DNA of 60,946 bases. It comes from an uncultured Moraxellaceae bacterium. GTDB taxonomy: Bacteria; Pseudomonadota; Gammaproteobacteria; Pseudomonadales; Moraxellaceae. Made by a program: the position numbers and the translations under genes. Below the pieces are notes generated by a model. It worked only from the letters and a program-made list of their open reading frames with translations, was not told the origin of the DNA and did not search any database. Shown piece after piece: positions 8,220 through 17,140 of the stretch. The stretch spans positions 1-60,946 of the forward strand of contig CAJXOR010000004.1 in assembly GCA_913057715.1 (NCBI GenBank), in the 5' to 3' direction. Positions within the stretch are counted from its first letter, which is position 1. Every line of letters begins with the position of its first letter.

Positions 8220-10174
8220 GGCGTGACCTCTTTGGCTTTTTGAAAGCTGCGCTTGTCCCAAGCACCCAAGATACCGCCAAAACCCATCAATAAAGACCCA
8301 AGCCAGAGCCAGTGAACGCCAGACTTGATACTGACCCTAACCGACCAACCCAAAAACTCTCCATCCTGAGTCAACGGCTCACCTAAAGAAACATACAGAT
8401 CACTGGCTAGCGTTGCATAGGTTGCCGCCTCAGTCATGCTCTGGTTGTCGACGACATAGCGGCGCTTCTCAGGCATCAAATCAGCCAACAAGTCGCCTTG
8501 CTTATAAACGCTAATCTGGGCGACATAAGCATCAAAGTTTTGAGCCTGACGCTCACCCAGCTTCTCCATCCTAAGCTCATAGGGACCAATCTCAAGGGTG
8601 TCGCCCACTCTGAGCGCCGCATCCCGATCCACGGACATTTGACTGGCTTGCATGACGCCAAGCGCGAGCACCAAAACCCCCAGATGACCCAAGCTCATGC
8701 TATAAAACTTGATCGGCAAGCGGCGGATACCAGCCCACTTAGAGGGCGCAAAGCGCAGGCGCAGATGCAGATCAAGCACCGAGAAACACAGTGCCCAGTA
8801 AACCAGCACCCAAGTGATCAGCACGTGCCAATTGAACTCAGGATAAAGCAGGCTGGTCGAAACCCCTAAGATCAACGAAATGCCAATCATGGCAGCCAGC
8901 GGTTTGTTGATCTGGCGAGTTTCTTTTTTCCAGCGCACGACGGGCGCGGCGGTCATGCCCACGATCAACAGCCAGCTCAGCGGCACAAACAGTGCGTTGA
9001 AGTATGGCGCGCCAACTGAGACCACACCCAGATCAAAGCCATCTGCGATGATCGGGTAGAGCGTGCCAAGCAGCACCACCAAAAGCGCGCCGGTAATCAA
9101 CAGATTGTTGTATGCCAGCATTGACTCTTTTGAGAGCAGCTCAAATCGTGTTTGCGTCTTAAGCTTAGGAGCCCTAAAGGTATACAGCAGCAGTGAAAAG
9201 CCCACCACCAACCCCAAGATCACGAGGATAAAGAACCCAAGCTTAGGATCTGAGGCAAAAGCATGGACTGAGGTCAGCACGCCTGAGCGCACCAAAAAAG
9301 TACCCAGCAAGCTCAAACTAAACGCCGCGATCGCAAGCAACAAAGTCCACGCCTTAAAGACACCCCGGGATTCGGTTGCGTAAAGCGAGTGCATGAGCGC
9401 CGTCACCGCAAGCCACGGCATGAGTGAAGCGTTTTCAACTGGGTCCCAGAACCACCAACCGCCCCAGCCAAGCTCGGTGTAAGCCCACCAAGCCCCAAGC
9501 GCGATACCAAAGGTCAGACAGCTCCAAGCAACCAACGTCCAAGGACGCATCCAGCGCGCCCAAGCAGAGTCCACTCGCCCAAGCCAGAGCGCCGCGATCG
9601 CAAAAGCAAACGGCACACTGGTGCCGACGTAACCCATATAAAGTATGGGTGGATGAAAGATCAGGCCAGGATCTTGCAAAAGCGGATTAAGGTCACGTCC
9701 GTCCACCGGAATCATCGGCAGTGTGCGCTCAAACGGGTTTGAAGTGATGATCAGCAGCAGCAGGATCATGATAGCGACGACATTTAGCGTCCAGATGATT
9801 CTGGATTTGAGTGCCTGAGGCAAATGTCCGCCCCATACAATCAGCGCCGCTATCCAGCCATACAGGATAGCCGACCACATAAGCAGAGAGCCGGCATGCC
9901 CGCCCCAGCTGGCAGAGACTTTGTAGAACCAAGGAGTCAAACTGCTGGACTGCGCCGCCACGTAGGCTAGCGAGAAGTCGTTGTGCAGGAAAGCGGCAAT
10001 CAGCAGAAAGAAGGAGATTAAGATTGCTAAAGCAGCAGCCAGACTCAGGCGCTCGCTCAGCTCCATCAAGTCAGCGCGATCACGCGCGATGCCAATTGAG
10101 CCTAGGAACAGATGCCCCAGACACAAACTCAGCGCCAAAACGATTAAAAAGTGACCCAGCTCAGCGTAAACCAA
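8216..10174 (-). CDS. ccmF: Heme lyase CcmF
   Basis: Large polytopic membrane protein of the cytochrome c heme ligation complex, 652 residues with about 15 predicted helices. The tryptophan-rich WWD signature appears as ELGWGGWWFWDPVENAS. It binds heme handed over by CcmE and attaches it to apocytochrome. The start is TTG, supported by a strong AGGAGA seven bases upstream and by the family N-terminus (ELGHFLIVLALSL). Upstream lies a DUF445 gene instead of ccmE, so ccmABCDE must be elsewhere if system I is complete. Confidence 0.96.
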   Translation of the reverse strand: MVYAELGHFLIVLALSLCLGHLFLGSIGIARDRADLMELSERLSLAAALAILISFFLLIAAFLHNDFSLAYVAAQSSSLTPWFYKVSASWGGHAGSLLMWSAILYGWIAALIVWGGHLPQALKSRIIWTLNVVAIMILLLLIITSNPFERTLPMIPVDGRDLNPLLQDPGLIFHPPILYMGYVGTSVPFAFAIAALWLGRVDSAWARWMRPWTLVAWSCLTFGIALGAWWAYTELGWGGWWFWDPVENASLMPWLAVTALMHSLYATESRGVFKAWTLLLAIAAFSLSLLGTFLVRSGVLTSVHAFASDPKLGFFILVILGLVVGFSLLLYTFRAPKLKTQTRFELLSKESMLAYNNLLITGALLVVLLGTLYPIIADGFDLGVVSVGAPYFNALFVPLSWLLIVGMTAAPVVRWKKETRQINKPLAAMIGISLILGVSTSLLYPEFNWHVLITWVLVYWALCFSVLDLHLRLRFAPSKWAGIRRLPIKFYSMSLGHLGVLVLALGVMQASQMSVDRDAALRVGDTLEIGPYELRMEKLGERQAQNFDAYVAQISVYKQGDLLADLMPEKRRYVVDNQSMTEAATYATLASDLYVSLGEPLTQDGEFLGWSVRVSIKSGVHWLWLGSLLMGFGGILGAWDKRSFQKAKEVTP

Positions 10175-10217
10175 GATGATCTCCTGTGTGACTTACCTTT
10201 TGGGTGTCGATCAGATG

Positions 10218-11531
10218 TTAGACAAAGGCGAGTATGAGGTGGATAAAACCAGCCATCGCTCCAGTAACTGCCCCAAGTATGATCAGTGTCAGCTCATCCT
10301 CTTTAAATGCCGGTCTGAGTAGGTTTTCAAACTCTTTGGGGGTCAATGCCAGTATTCGCTCTTTGAACAGATGATATATCTTTTGTCCGCGCGATTTGTT
10401 GAGCATCGGTGAGCTGATCGGCACCATAGAAACTTCGATAGAGCGGTCAATCAGATCAGATTTGAACTGTTTGTAGTCTCTTGGTCCCAGACTCAGGTTT
10501 AGTCCCGCGCTGACAACCGGTTGCTCCAACACCTTAAGCAAGTGTGATTTGAGCACCGCTCGGGTCTTGTCTTTGTGCTTGCCGTACATCATCTCGTGCA
10601 TGATGTTCTTCACGGTGACCAGATCTTCCACCACCACTGCTGAGAAAACCTCGGATACTTCTGCCTGACGCTTCATAAAAGCCCCTTGCAGCGTAATCAC
10701 GCCGATACAAGGTTTAACTGGCCTGACAAAAACCGGGTGTTTTTTGAACTCGAAAAACTTTGGGAATTTGACATAAATCGGCTCAAGCGGATTGAAAACC
10801 ATCAATATCGCTATCCAGTTGGTCAAAAATCCCCAGATTGCCGCAAACAGCGGTACCGTCTGGTGCTTCCACTCATCTGGCACAAATATATAGACGAACA
10901 TCTGAACGATGCCAAAGAAAAACCCGATCGCAGCACTGATGTGCCAAATAAAGTTGATCTCTTTTTGACCCACCCTGAGGAACATATTGACCATGAGCGC
11001 GCGGTCATTTTCCATGCGAGAGACAACCATCTCACGCATATCAACCAAGTGCTCAACGTTATAGGTGAGGTCAACCACTAGGTCTTTGAGTGTTTCAGGG
11101 AGCTGCTCACGGGCGGTTTGATACAGCCTGCGTTTGATCGCATAAGGAACTTTTTTCCAAACAGCTGGACGGCGCTCCAGCATCAGCTCATCAATGATTG
11201 TCTCGATGTTTTCATTGATGTCAGCACTCATCAACTCAGCCATCTCTTCAGGGTCCATCGCCTTGAAGAACTCTTCCAGAGACCCTAGCTTTGATAGTGT
11301 CTGATCTACGATGATTCCGGAGATCTTGCCCGCTTTACGCGGCACAATTCCTTGCCAACCCAGGATAGGCAAACCAAACGGCTTGAAACCCATATAGTGA
11401 ATAGGGTGAAACAGCATGTAGAGCGCCATCCATACGTGGGCCCACGTCACGAAAGCCGTTACTGGAGGAAGTGTCAGAATCGCCCAAAAATCAGGGCGTT
11501 CGATCAGGGCTGTCCAGAATTCAGTAAACAT
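10218..11531 (-). CDS. DUF445 family membrane protein
   Basis: A 437-residue protein with N-terminal, central and C-terminal membrane segments. The family features are the GWQGIVPRKAGKIS segment (~residues 58-72) and the duplicated-type motif AIWGFLTNWIAILMVFNPLEP near residue 240, followed by polar helices and a final hydrophobic helix. The function of DUF445 proteins is not known. It ends 43 bases before the ccmF ribosome binding site region and could be co-transcribed with ccmF, but no functional link is established. Confidence 0.8.
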   Translation of the reverse strand: MFTEFWTALIERPDFWAILTLPPVTAFVTWAHVWMALYMLFHPIHYMGFKPFGLPILGWQGIVPRKAGKISGIIVDQTLSKLGSLEEFFKAMDPEEMAELMSADINENIETIIDELMLERRPAVWKKVPYAIKRRLYQTAREQLPETLKDLVVDLTYNVEHLVDMREMVVSRMENDRALMVNMFLRVGQKEINFIWHISAAIGFFFGIVQMFVYIFVPDEWKHQTVPLFAAIWGFLTNWIAILMVFNPLEPIYVKFPKFFEFKKHPVFVRPVKPCIGVITLQGAFMKRQAEVSEVFSAVVVEDLVTVKNIMHEMMYGKHKDKTRAVLKSHLLKVLEQPVVSAGLNLSLGPRDYKQFKSDLIDRSIEVSMVPISSPMLNKSRGQKIYHLFKERILALTPKEFENLLRPAFKEDELTLIILGAVTGAMAGFIHLILAFV

Positions 11532-11701
11532 GAAGGATGATCAATGGTTTTCTCAAAAATCGCGCCAGATAAGGGAGTTGAGCACATCATATCTGCCTGG
11601 ACGCAGGGGCGGAAAATTCAACTGCTGCCATAGTAAAGGGCGCAGGGCTTATTTTCAAAGCTTTTGCGCCCCCATATCTCTAAACGACCCAAACCGACTT
11701 T

Positions 11702-12238
11702 TTAGAAAAAGCCGCCGCTCAAGTTCAAACTGAACATTGCTTGAACTTTTTCTGTTCTGTCGACGCCCAAATCGTCTTTGAACGTTTCACCCATGTAGAC
11801 ACCGACCGAAAGGGATGAAATCCGAGAAGCATCAAACCAAAGATAGGAGACATCCAGCCCCCCGCCCAATCGGTTTTTAAGCTTACCCTCGTCTTTTTCA
11901 GCTTCAACGTGACCCGCAAAACCGCCCAAGTAAACTCCGTTGTTGTCCTTACCGCTCAGTGCGACTGGGTATCGGTAACCCGCCTGGGCTGCCACGCCAT
12001 CACCGTCATAGAACTGACCGACTTTGGCGTAAAAGTTGCCATACTCTGTCGGCTTTACAGCCGTACCGTGCATCAACTCCTTGGTCAAGCCTCCGCCCAA
12101 GTAGATGGGGTGAGTGTTCTGAGGCAACTCAATCTTCATGCTTTTAGCATAAGGATCATCTTCAGCGGCATGCGCTGCACTGACGCCCATGATTAGAGTG
12201 GCTGAACCGAGCAAAATCCGGCTAAATACGTTGATCAT
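11702..12238 (-). CDS. Hypothetical small outer-membrane beta-barrel-like protein
   Basis: A 178-residue protein with a clear signal peptide ending AHA-A (about residue 24). The mature part alternates polar and hydrophobic residues and is rich in Gly and aromatic residues (GNFYAKVGQFYDGDG, VAAQAGYRYPVAL, DVSYLWFDAS), and it ends in Phe-Phe, as outer-membrane barrels usually end in an aromatic residue. I infer a small 8-strand-type barrel. AGGGAAG precedes the ATG. I do not recognise a specific family. It stands alone, divergent from mrdA. Confidence 0.6.
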   Translation of the reverse strand: MINVFSRILLGSATLIMGVSAAHAAEDDPYAKSMKIELPQNTHPIYLGGGLTKELMHGTAVKPTEYGNFYAKVGQFYDGDGVAAQAGYRYPVALSGKDNNGVYLGGFAGHVEAEKDEGKLKNRLGGGLDVSYLWFDASRISSLSVGVYMGETFKDDLGVDRTEKVQAMFSLNLSGGFF

Positions 12239-12332
12239 ATAACTTCCCTGTAGTGATCGATTGCGCTGACTAATTTTAGCAAAACTGAGCCCCCTTTACA
12301 CGAATCTATTTACAATCTGACCAGCGATAAAT

Positions 12333-12341
12333 TGCTAAGAT
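12333..12341 (+). promoter_or_regulatory. Possible extended -10 promoter of mrdA
   Basis: TGCTAAGAT forms an extended -10 (TGnTAAGAT) 36 bases before the mrdA ATG. No -35 with good spacing is seen. Confidence 0.35.
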
Positions 12342-12376
12342 ATGTGCAGCTTAAAACAGCGGGAATCTGGTAGTGC

Positions 12377-14302
12377 ATGGCAGCAAATAACTCTCGGCTC
12401 GAAGATGAAAAAACCACCTTTAAACGCCGTATTGTGGTGGCCATGGTTTTCATTTTACTGGGTTTTATGCTCCTTGGGGCAAGGTATGCTCACCTGCAGA
12501 TCAACCAGCATGAGCTGTATCAAACCGCCTCTGAAAACAACCGGATCAGATTGCAGCCCGTTGCCCCAACTCGGGGTTATATTTTTGATCGCAGCGGCAT
12601 CATCTTGGCAGATAACCGGCCAGTGTTCATGGCGATGCTGCAGCCAGAGATCATTGAAAATGACGACAAATTAGATGAGCTGCTCAGCTATCTGGTGCCG
12701 ATTTTTGATCTGACCGATGAGGACATCACCCAGGTCAAATCAGAAATCAGCAAGCAAAAAAATCCTCAACCGGTCACCCTCAAGATCGATCTGAGCGATG
12801 AACAAATGGCGCGATATGCGGCGCGCAAGCCCTTCCTTAAAGGGGTTTATATCGACAACAAGATGACCCGCGCCTACCCTCATGGCGGCCTGTTTGCTCA
12901 TGTGATCGGCTACGTTGGGCGTATCAACGACAAAGATCAGCAGTCGATCAAAGACGATGAGCTAGAGAAGCGCTACTTAGGTACTGAGCTGATAGGCAAA
13001 TTGGGGATTGAAAACTACTACGAAGATCTGCTGTTGGGCGATCCTGGTTACGAATCGATCGAAACCGACGCCTACGGCAAGATGATCCGCCCCCTGAGCC
13101 GCGAGGAACCCATCGCAGGCAACGATTTAACCCTCACTTTGGACTATGGCCTACAAAAAGTGGCCGATGAGGCGCTTGCCGGACGTCGCGGGGCGATCGT
13201 CGCAATCGATCCCAAAGACGGCGGGGTGTTGGCCTTTGTATCCAACCCCTCCTACGACCCCAACCCTTTTATCACCGGTATCAGCTTTAAAGATTACGGC
13301 GCGCTGCGCGACGATATCGATCAGCCACTATATAACCGGGCACTCCAGGGCATGTACCCACCCGCCTCTACCATCAAACCGATCGAGGGCTTGGGCGGTA
13401 TCCACTACGGCATCATCGACTGGGATACCAAAATCCAGGATCGCGGTTACTTCACCTTACCAGGTGATTCACACCGGTTTCGCGATTGGCGCAAATCCGG
13501 TCATGGCGTGGTTGATCTGGATAAATCAATCTGGATCTCGTGCGATACATTTTTTTACCAGCTAGCCAACAAAATGGGTATCGACCAATTCGCCGAGTGG
13601 ATGGCGCAATTTGGTTTTGGTCAAAAAACTGGCATTGATCTGCCTCATGAAAAGGCAGGAATCCTACCCTCTCGTGAATGGAAGATGGAGTCTCGCGGAG
13701 GCCAGTGGCGCCCTGGTGACACCATATCAGCCAGTATCGGCCAAGGTTACTTCTTAGCCACTCCGCTGCAGCTGGCGACCGCGACCGCGATCATGGCCAA
13801 CAAAGGCCAACACATCACCCCGCACTTGTTGCGCTCAACCACTGGGGTTCGCGAGCATAAAGTCATCACCAAACCTGACGGCTTGATTAAGTTCAACGGG
13901 ACCGAAACCGACTGGAACAAGATGCATAAAGCCATGCAAAATGTCGTCGATATCGGCACCGGCGGAATACTCAGACAAGGTCTTGAGGGATATAAGATCG
14001 CGGGTAAAACCGGCACAGCGCAGGTCAAAAGTATCGCTCAGGGCAAATCATACAACGCCGCCACCCTATCCGAGCGCCAGCTGGATCATGCCTGGTTCAT
14101 GGGATTTGCTCCGGCAGATGATCCACAAATCGCCGTCGCCGTGATAGTTGAAAACGGCAAACACGGCAGCTCAACCGCAGGACCCGTCGCTAAAGCACTG
14201 ATGGATTATGTGGTTCACCGCATGGACAAAGATCCAATTGAGCCGCCGCCGCCGGGTCAGATGCAGCAAAACGTCGCCGAAACTGCCACCTCACAAAGCT
14301 GA
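12377..14302 (+). CDS. mrdA: Penicillin-binding protein 2 (elongasome transpeptidase)
   Basis: D,D-transpeptidase that crosslinks peptidoglycan during lateral growth in rod-shaped cells. One N-terminal transmembrane helix (~19-36) anchors it; the pedestal domain follows, then the transpeptidase with Ser331-Thr-Ile-Lys334, Ser388-Cys-Asp390 (the SxN-equivalent) and Lys543-Thr-Gly545. Length 641 is normal. The usual partner rodA/mrdB is not adjacent; rsmD follows after five bases. Presence of PBP2 suggests a rod or coccobacillus. Confidence 0.96.
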   Translation: MAANNSRLEDEKTTFKRRIVVAMVFILLGFMLLGARYAHLQINQHELYQTASENNRIRLQPVAPTRGYIFDRSGIILADNRPVFMAMLQPEIIENDDKLDELLSYLVPIFDLTDEDITQVKSEISKQKNPQPVTLKIDLSDEQMARYAARKPFLKGVYIDNKMTRAYPHGGLFAHVIGYVGRINDKDQQSIKDDELEKRYLGTELIGKLGIENYYEDLLLGDPGYESIETDAYGKMIRPLSREEPIAGNDLTLTLDYGLQKVADEALAGRRGAIVAIDPKDGGVLAFVSNPSYDPNPFITGISFKDYGALRDDIDQPLYNRALQGMYPPASTIKPIEGLGGIHYGIIDWDTKIQDRGYFTLPGDSHRFRDWRKSGHGVVDLDKSIWISCDTFFYQLANKMGIDQFAEWMAQFGFGQKTGIDLPHEKAGILPSREWKMESRGGQWRPGDTISASIGQGYFLATPLQLATATAIMANKGQHITPHLLRSTTGVREHKVITKPDGLIKFNGTETDWNKMHKAMQNVVDIGTGGILRQGLEGYKIAGKTGTAQVKSIAQGKSYNAATLSERQLDHAWFMGFAPADDPQIAVAVIVENGKHGSSTAGPVAKALMDYVVHRMDKDPIEPPPPGQMQQNVAETATSQS

Positions 14303-14307
14303 CTCTC

Positions 14308-14901
14308 GTGGCAAAACCTACGCGCAAAAGTGCACATCCTGCCTCTAAACCTCGCTCAAGCTCGTTGCGAATCATCGGGGGATCGCTTAAGCGCAGGCTG
14401 ATACACTTTGAAGATGCCGAAGGTCTGAGGCCAACTCCTGATCGACTCAGAGAAACGCTGTTTAACTGGCTACAGTTTGATTTTAATCAAGCCCAGGTGC
14501 TGGATCTGTGTGCCGGTAGCGGCGCTTTGGGTTTTGAGAGCCTCTCGCGCGGGGCCGTTAGTTGCACTTTTGTTGAGCCCAACCCGCTTACCCTCAGCCA
14601 GATACGCGCCAACGCCGAGACGCTTGGGATAAGTGATCGTTGTCATTTTTCAGCGGTTACTGCTCAGCAGCAGATTTTGGAAACTGCTGAAGCTTTCGAC
14701 GTGGTTTTTATTGATCCGCCTTTTGGACTTGATCTGTGGCAAGAGCTTTTAAATCTACTGATTCAGTCTCAGCTCTTGCACCCAGCTAGCCTGATCTATG
14801 TTGAATCAGATCAGGCGCATGATTGGGTACCCAAAGAGCTTACGCAGTTAAACCATAAAAAGCTTGGCTCAATCTATGCGGCGATCTACACCCCTTGCTG
14901 A
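14308..14901 (+). CDS. rsmD: 16S rRNA (guanine966-N2)-methyltransferase
   Basis: Class I SAM methyltransferase modifying G966 of 16S rRNA. The SAM loop is LDLCAGSGALGFE and the catalytic DPPF motif appears as FIDPPFGLD. The RIIGGSLKRR and RPTPDRLRETLFNWL segments are typical of RsmD. The start codon is GTG, five bases after mrdA. The last 16 bases overlap the 3' end of the convergent AraC-type gene. Confidence 0.94.
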   Translation: MAKPTRKSAHPASKPRSSSLRIIGGSLKRRLIHFEDAEGLRPTPDRLRETLFNWLQFDFNQAQVLDLCAGSGALGFESLSRGAVSCTFVEPNPLTLSQIRANAETLGISDRCHFSAVTAQQQILETAEAFDVVFIDPPFGLDLWQELLNLLIQSQLLHPASLIYVESDQAHDWVPKELTQLNHKKLGSIYAAIYTPC

Positions 14902-15929
14902 GCGGAGGTTTTAAGCAGTTTTTCTCGGTAGGCTCTGGGGGTGCTCTTAGTCCAGCGCTTGAATGCGCGAGTAAAGGCACTTTGGTCTGAATAGCCCAGT
15001 AGTTGAGCAACATCAATCAGTTGCAGCCGCTCGTCCTTTAAGAACTGCTCAGCCAAGGTGAGCTGAGAACGCTCGATCAAATCTTTAAAGCCATATCCGT
15101 GATCAGTCAGACGACGCTGCAAAGTGCGACCGGAGATGTTGAGCTGTGAGGCCACATCCTCAAGCGTCGGTAAGCCATGTTGGCTCATGGAGATGATCAC
15201 CGAGTGCACTTTGAGCAAAAACTGATCGTCGCTCGGGATTTCTTTGAGCGCCAACTGAGCTTGCTGCTCAAGGATGCTGAGCAGGTTTTCGTCTGGCTGG
15301 CGAAGAGGAAGATTTAAGTTGCTGGCCTTGATATCCAGCCCCACTTTAGCGTGACCAAAGTGAGGCATAACGCCGTAAAACTCCCGGTACTGCTGCGGAT
15401 CTCCGATCGCTTCATGCACGAAGTAAACCGCTTCAACACTCTGATTAACCCCAGTCAAATTGCGAGCAAATTCAACAAAAACCCCCACACCCACTTCGGC
15501 ATATAAAGACTTATAAGTTTCATCGGGTGGCAGAGGCCAGCTGATGTTAAGCACATCTCCGCTCATGCCGATTTGCATAAAAAAACCGCGATCAACCAGT
15601 TTGGCGTAGCGCTCCAGCCGCATGAGCGCCGCACCCAAGTTCGGGCAAGCGAGCAGCACATAACCCAAAACACCCAAATGTGCCGCCGTGATGTGCCGCG
15701 CAATCTCATGCCCCTGAAGGGGCTTGACGGTCAGCTGATCAATTCGATTCAGTAGCTCAGCGAACTCATCGCGCGAGATAGTGACATTGGTTTGCCCTTG
15801 CAGCGCTCCCTCAATCTTTTTTAGCTGACTAAATTCAGACCGATTGAGCACAGCAGGCGTATAAAGTCCGTTTGCCTTCATATAATCAATCAGGATAGAG
15901 GCATATCGGGTGATAATCTGTGAAGGCAT
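14886..15929 (-). CDS. AraC-family transcriptional regulator
   Basis: A 347-residue regulator. Residues ~20-200 form the N-terminal ligand-sensing domain found in OruR/ArgR-like AraC proteins (PF12625 type), and residues ~250-340 contain the two helix-turn-helix motifs (LEDVASQLNISGRTLQRRL and IDVAQLLGYSDQSAFTRAFKRW). I start at 15929 because AGGAAG lies just upstream; an ATG at 15944 would overlap that signal. It is divergent from the PF10118 gene with a 206-bp gap and is its likely regulator. Confidence 0.9.
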   Translation of the reverse strand: MPSQIITRYASILIDYMKANGLYTPAVLNRSEFSQLKKIEGALQGQTNVTISRDEFAELLNRIDQLTVKPLQGHEIARHITAAHLGVLGYVLLACPNLGAALMRLERYAKLVDRGFFMQIGMSGDVLNISWPLPPDETYKSLYAEVGVGVFVEFARNLTGVNQSVEAVYFVHEAIGDPQQYREFYGVMPHFGHAKVGLDIKASNLNLPLRQPDENLLSILEQQAQLALKEIPSDDQFLLKVHSVIISMSQHGLPTLEDVASQLNISGRTLQRRLTDHGYGFKDLIERSQLTLAEQFLKDERLQLIDVAQLLGYSDQSAFTRAFKRWTKSTPRAYREKLLKTSAQQGV

Positions 15930-16135
15930 CTGGCTTCCTTTCATGCTTGCAGCACTAAATTTACCCGATTTGTCGCCTTTTGACCATTTTTAATCAGAGA
16001 CAGCATCTGAAAATGCAACTCATCCAATGTTAGGACTGTCACTTATAGTATAAAAAATGTCTGCTATTGCCCAAACTACAGTAGCGGCAGTTGCTATATT
16101 GAGATACGAATAAGCAATTATTAGCAGGAGTTCAG

Positions 16136-17044
16136 ATGAACACCATCACTAAAGCATTTGATTCAGCACAAGTTGAAAACGCCGAAAAACAGATTACTGT
16201 CCGTAAAAACATGGACTTTTCACAAAACGACATCCCCAAATATTGGTTCGCCGGTAGTCCATTTAAGACCAGAGTCGCCGATTCCTTGCAGATGACCTTC
16301 CCTGTGGGAGAGCGCTACTTTATTGAGAGCGTACGAGCTTACCGTGACGACATCACCGATGACAAACTCAAGTCCGAAGTCAAAGATTTTATCATGCAAG
16401 AAGCTCAGCACGGGATCTCGCATGAGCAGATCAACGATCTGCTTCGCGCTCAGGGCATGCCGATCGACAAGATGGAAAAAAGGCTCAAAAGTATCTTGAA
16501 CAACCACACCAAAAAACTTTCACGTGAGTTCAATATCGCACATACCGCAGCAACCGAGCACTTAACCGCCCTCATGGCAAAAGCTTTTTTCCACTATCGC
16601 TCTACCATGCAAGGCGTCGACCCCAACATGCGCGGACTACTTGCTTGGCATGCGGTCGAGGAGATGGAACACCGCGCTGTTGCTTTTGATGTGATGCGTC
16701 ATGCCTCTAAGGCAAGTGAAGCTCAGCGTTACACCGCTATGGCACTGGTCAGCACCCTCATGCCGCTGTTTACGCTCGCACGCGCGGTGATCATGTTGCG
16801 CGTCGATGGCTACACATCTTTCCAGATCGCTCGCATGATGGTCTCAAAAGACGGTCTGCCCTGGCTTTTTGCTAAAGAGGGAATCTTGCGCGGGATTACC
16901 AGCGAATACGCTGACTGGTATCGCCGTGATTTCCATCCCAACATGCACCCGATGGTTCACAACTATCAAGATTGGGTTGACGTTTACGAGAAAACTGGCG
17001 ATCCGATTGAGGCAGGTAACGCGATGTGGGCTGCTGGTTACTAA
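16136..17044 (+). CDS. PF10118-type predicted metal-dependent hydrolase (ferritin-like diiron signature)
   Basis: A 302-residue protein of the family annotated as predicted metal-dependent hydrolase. Possible diiron ligands are visible as two ExxH motifs, Glu89-Ala-Gln-His92 and Glu176-Met-Glu-His179, with acidic Glu59 and Glu63 upstream, arranged as in four-helix-bundle carboxylate diiron proteins. Its reaction is unknown; homologues often lie near AraC-type regulators and lipid genes. A strong CAGGAG precedes the ATG. The divergent AraC-type gene suggests inducible expression. Confidence 0.8.
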   Translation: MNTITKAFDSAQVENAEKQITVRKNMDFSQNDIPKYWFAGSPFKTRVADSLQMTFPVGERYFIESVRAYRDDITDDKLKSEVKDFIMQEAQHGISHEQINDLLRAQGMPIDKMEKRLKSILNNHTKKLSREFNIAHTAATEHLTALMAKAFFHYRSTMQGVDPNMRGLLAWHAVEEMEHRAVAFDVMRHASKASEAQRYTAMALVSTLMPLFTLARAVIMLRVDGYTSFQIARMMVSKDGLPWLFAKEGILRGITSEYADWYRRDFHPNMHPMVHNYQDWVDVYEKTGDPIEAGNAMWAAGY

Positions 17045-17082
17045 CGCCTCTTTTTCGCACAAAACTCAAAGACCTTTGAAGT

Positions 17083-17111
17083 CATGCAAAATGACATTTT
17101 GCATGGTTTTT
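17083..17111 (+). terminator. AT-rich palindrome/terminator after the PF10118 gene
   Basis: A perfect 11-bp inverted repeat (CATGCAAAATG / CATTTTGCATG) with a single-base centre is followed by GTTTTTT. It lies 38 bases after the stop codon and fits a rho-independent terminator, though the stem is GC-poor and near-perfect palindromy would also suit a protein site. Confidence 0.65.
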
Positions 17112-17140
17112 TACGTGCCAAACTAAGCCCTAAGGGATGC

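Noticed and set aside
10686-11081. 131-codon plus-strand frame
   Set aside because: Antisense to the DUF445 gene, whose motifs are clear.
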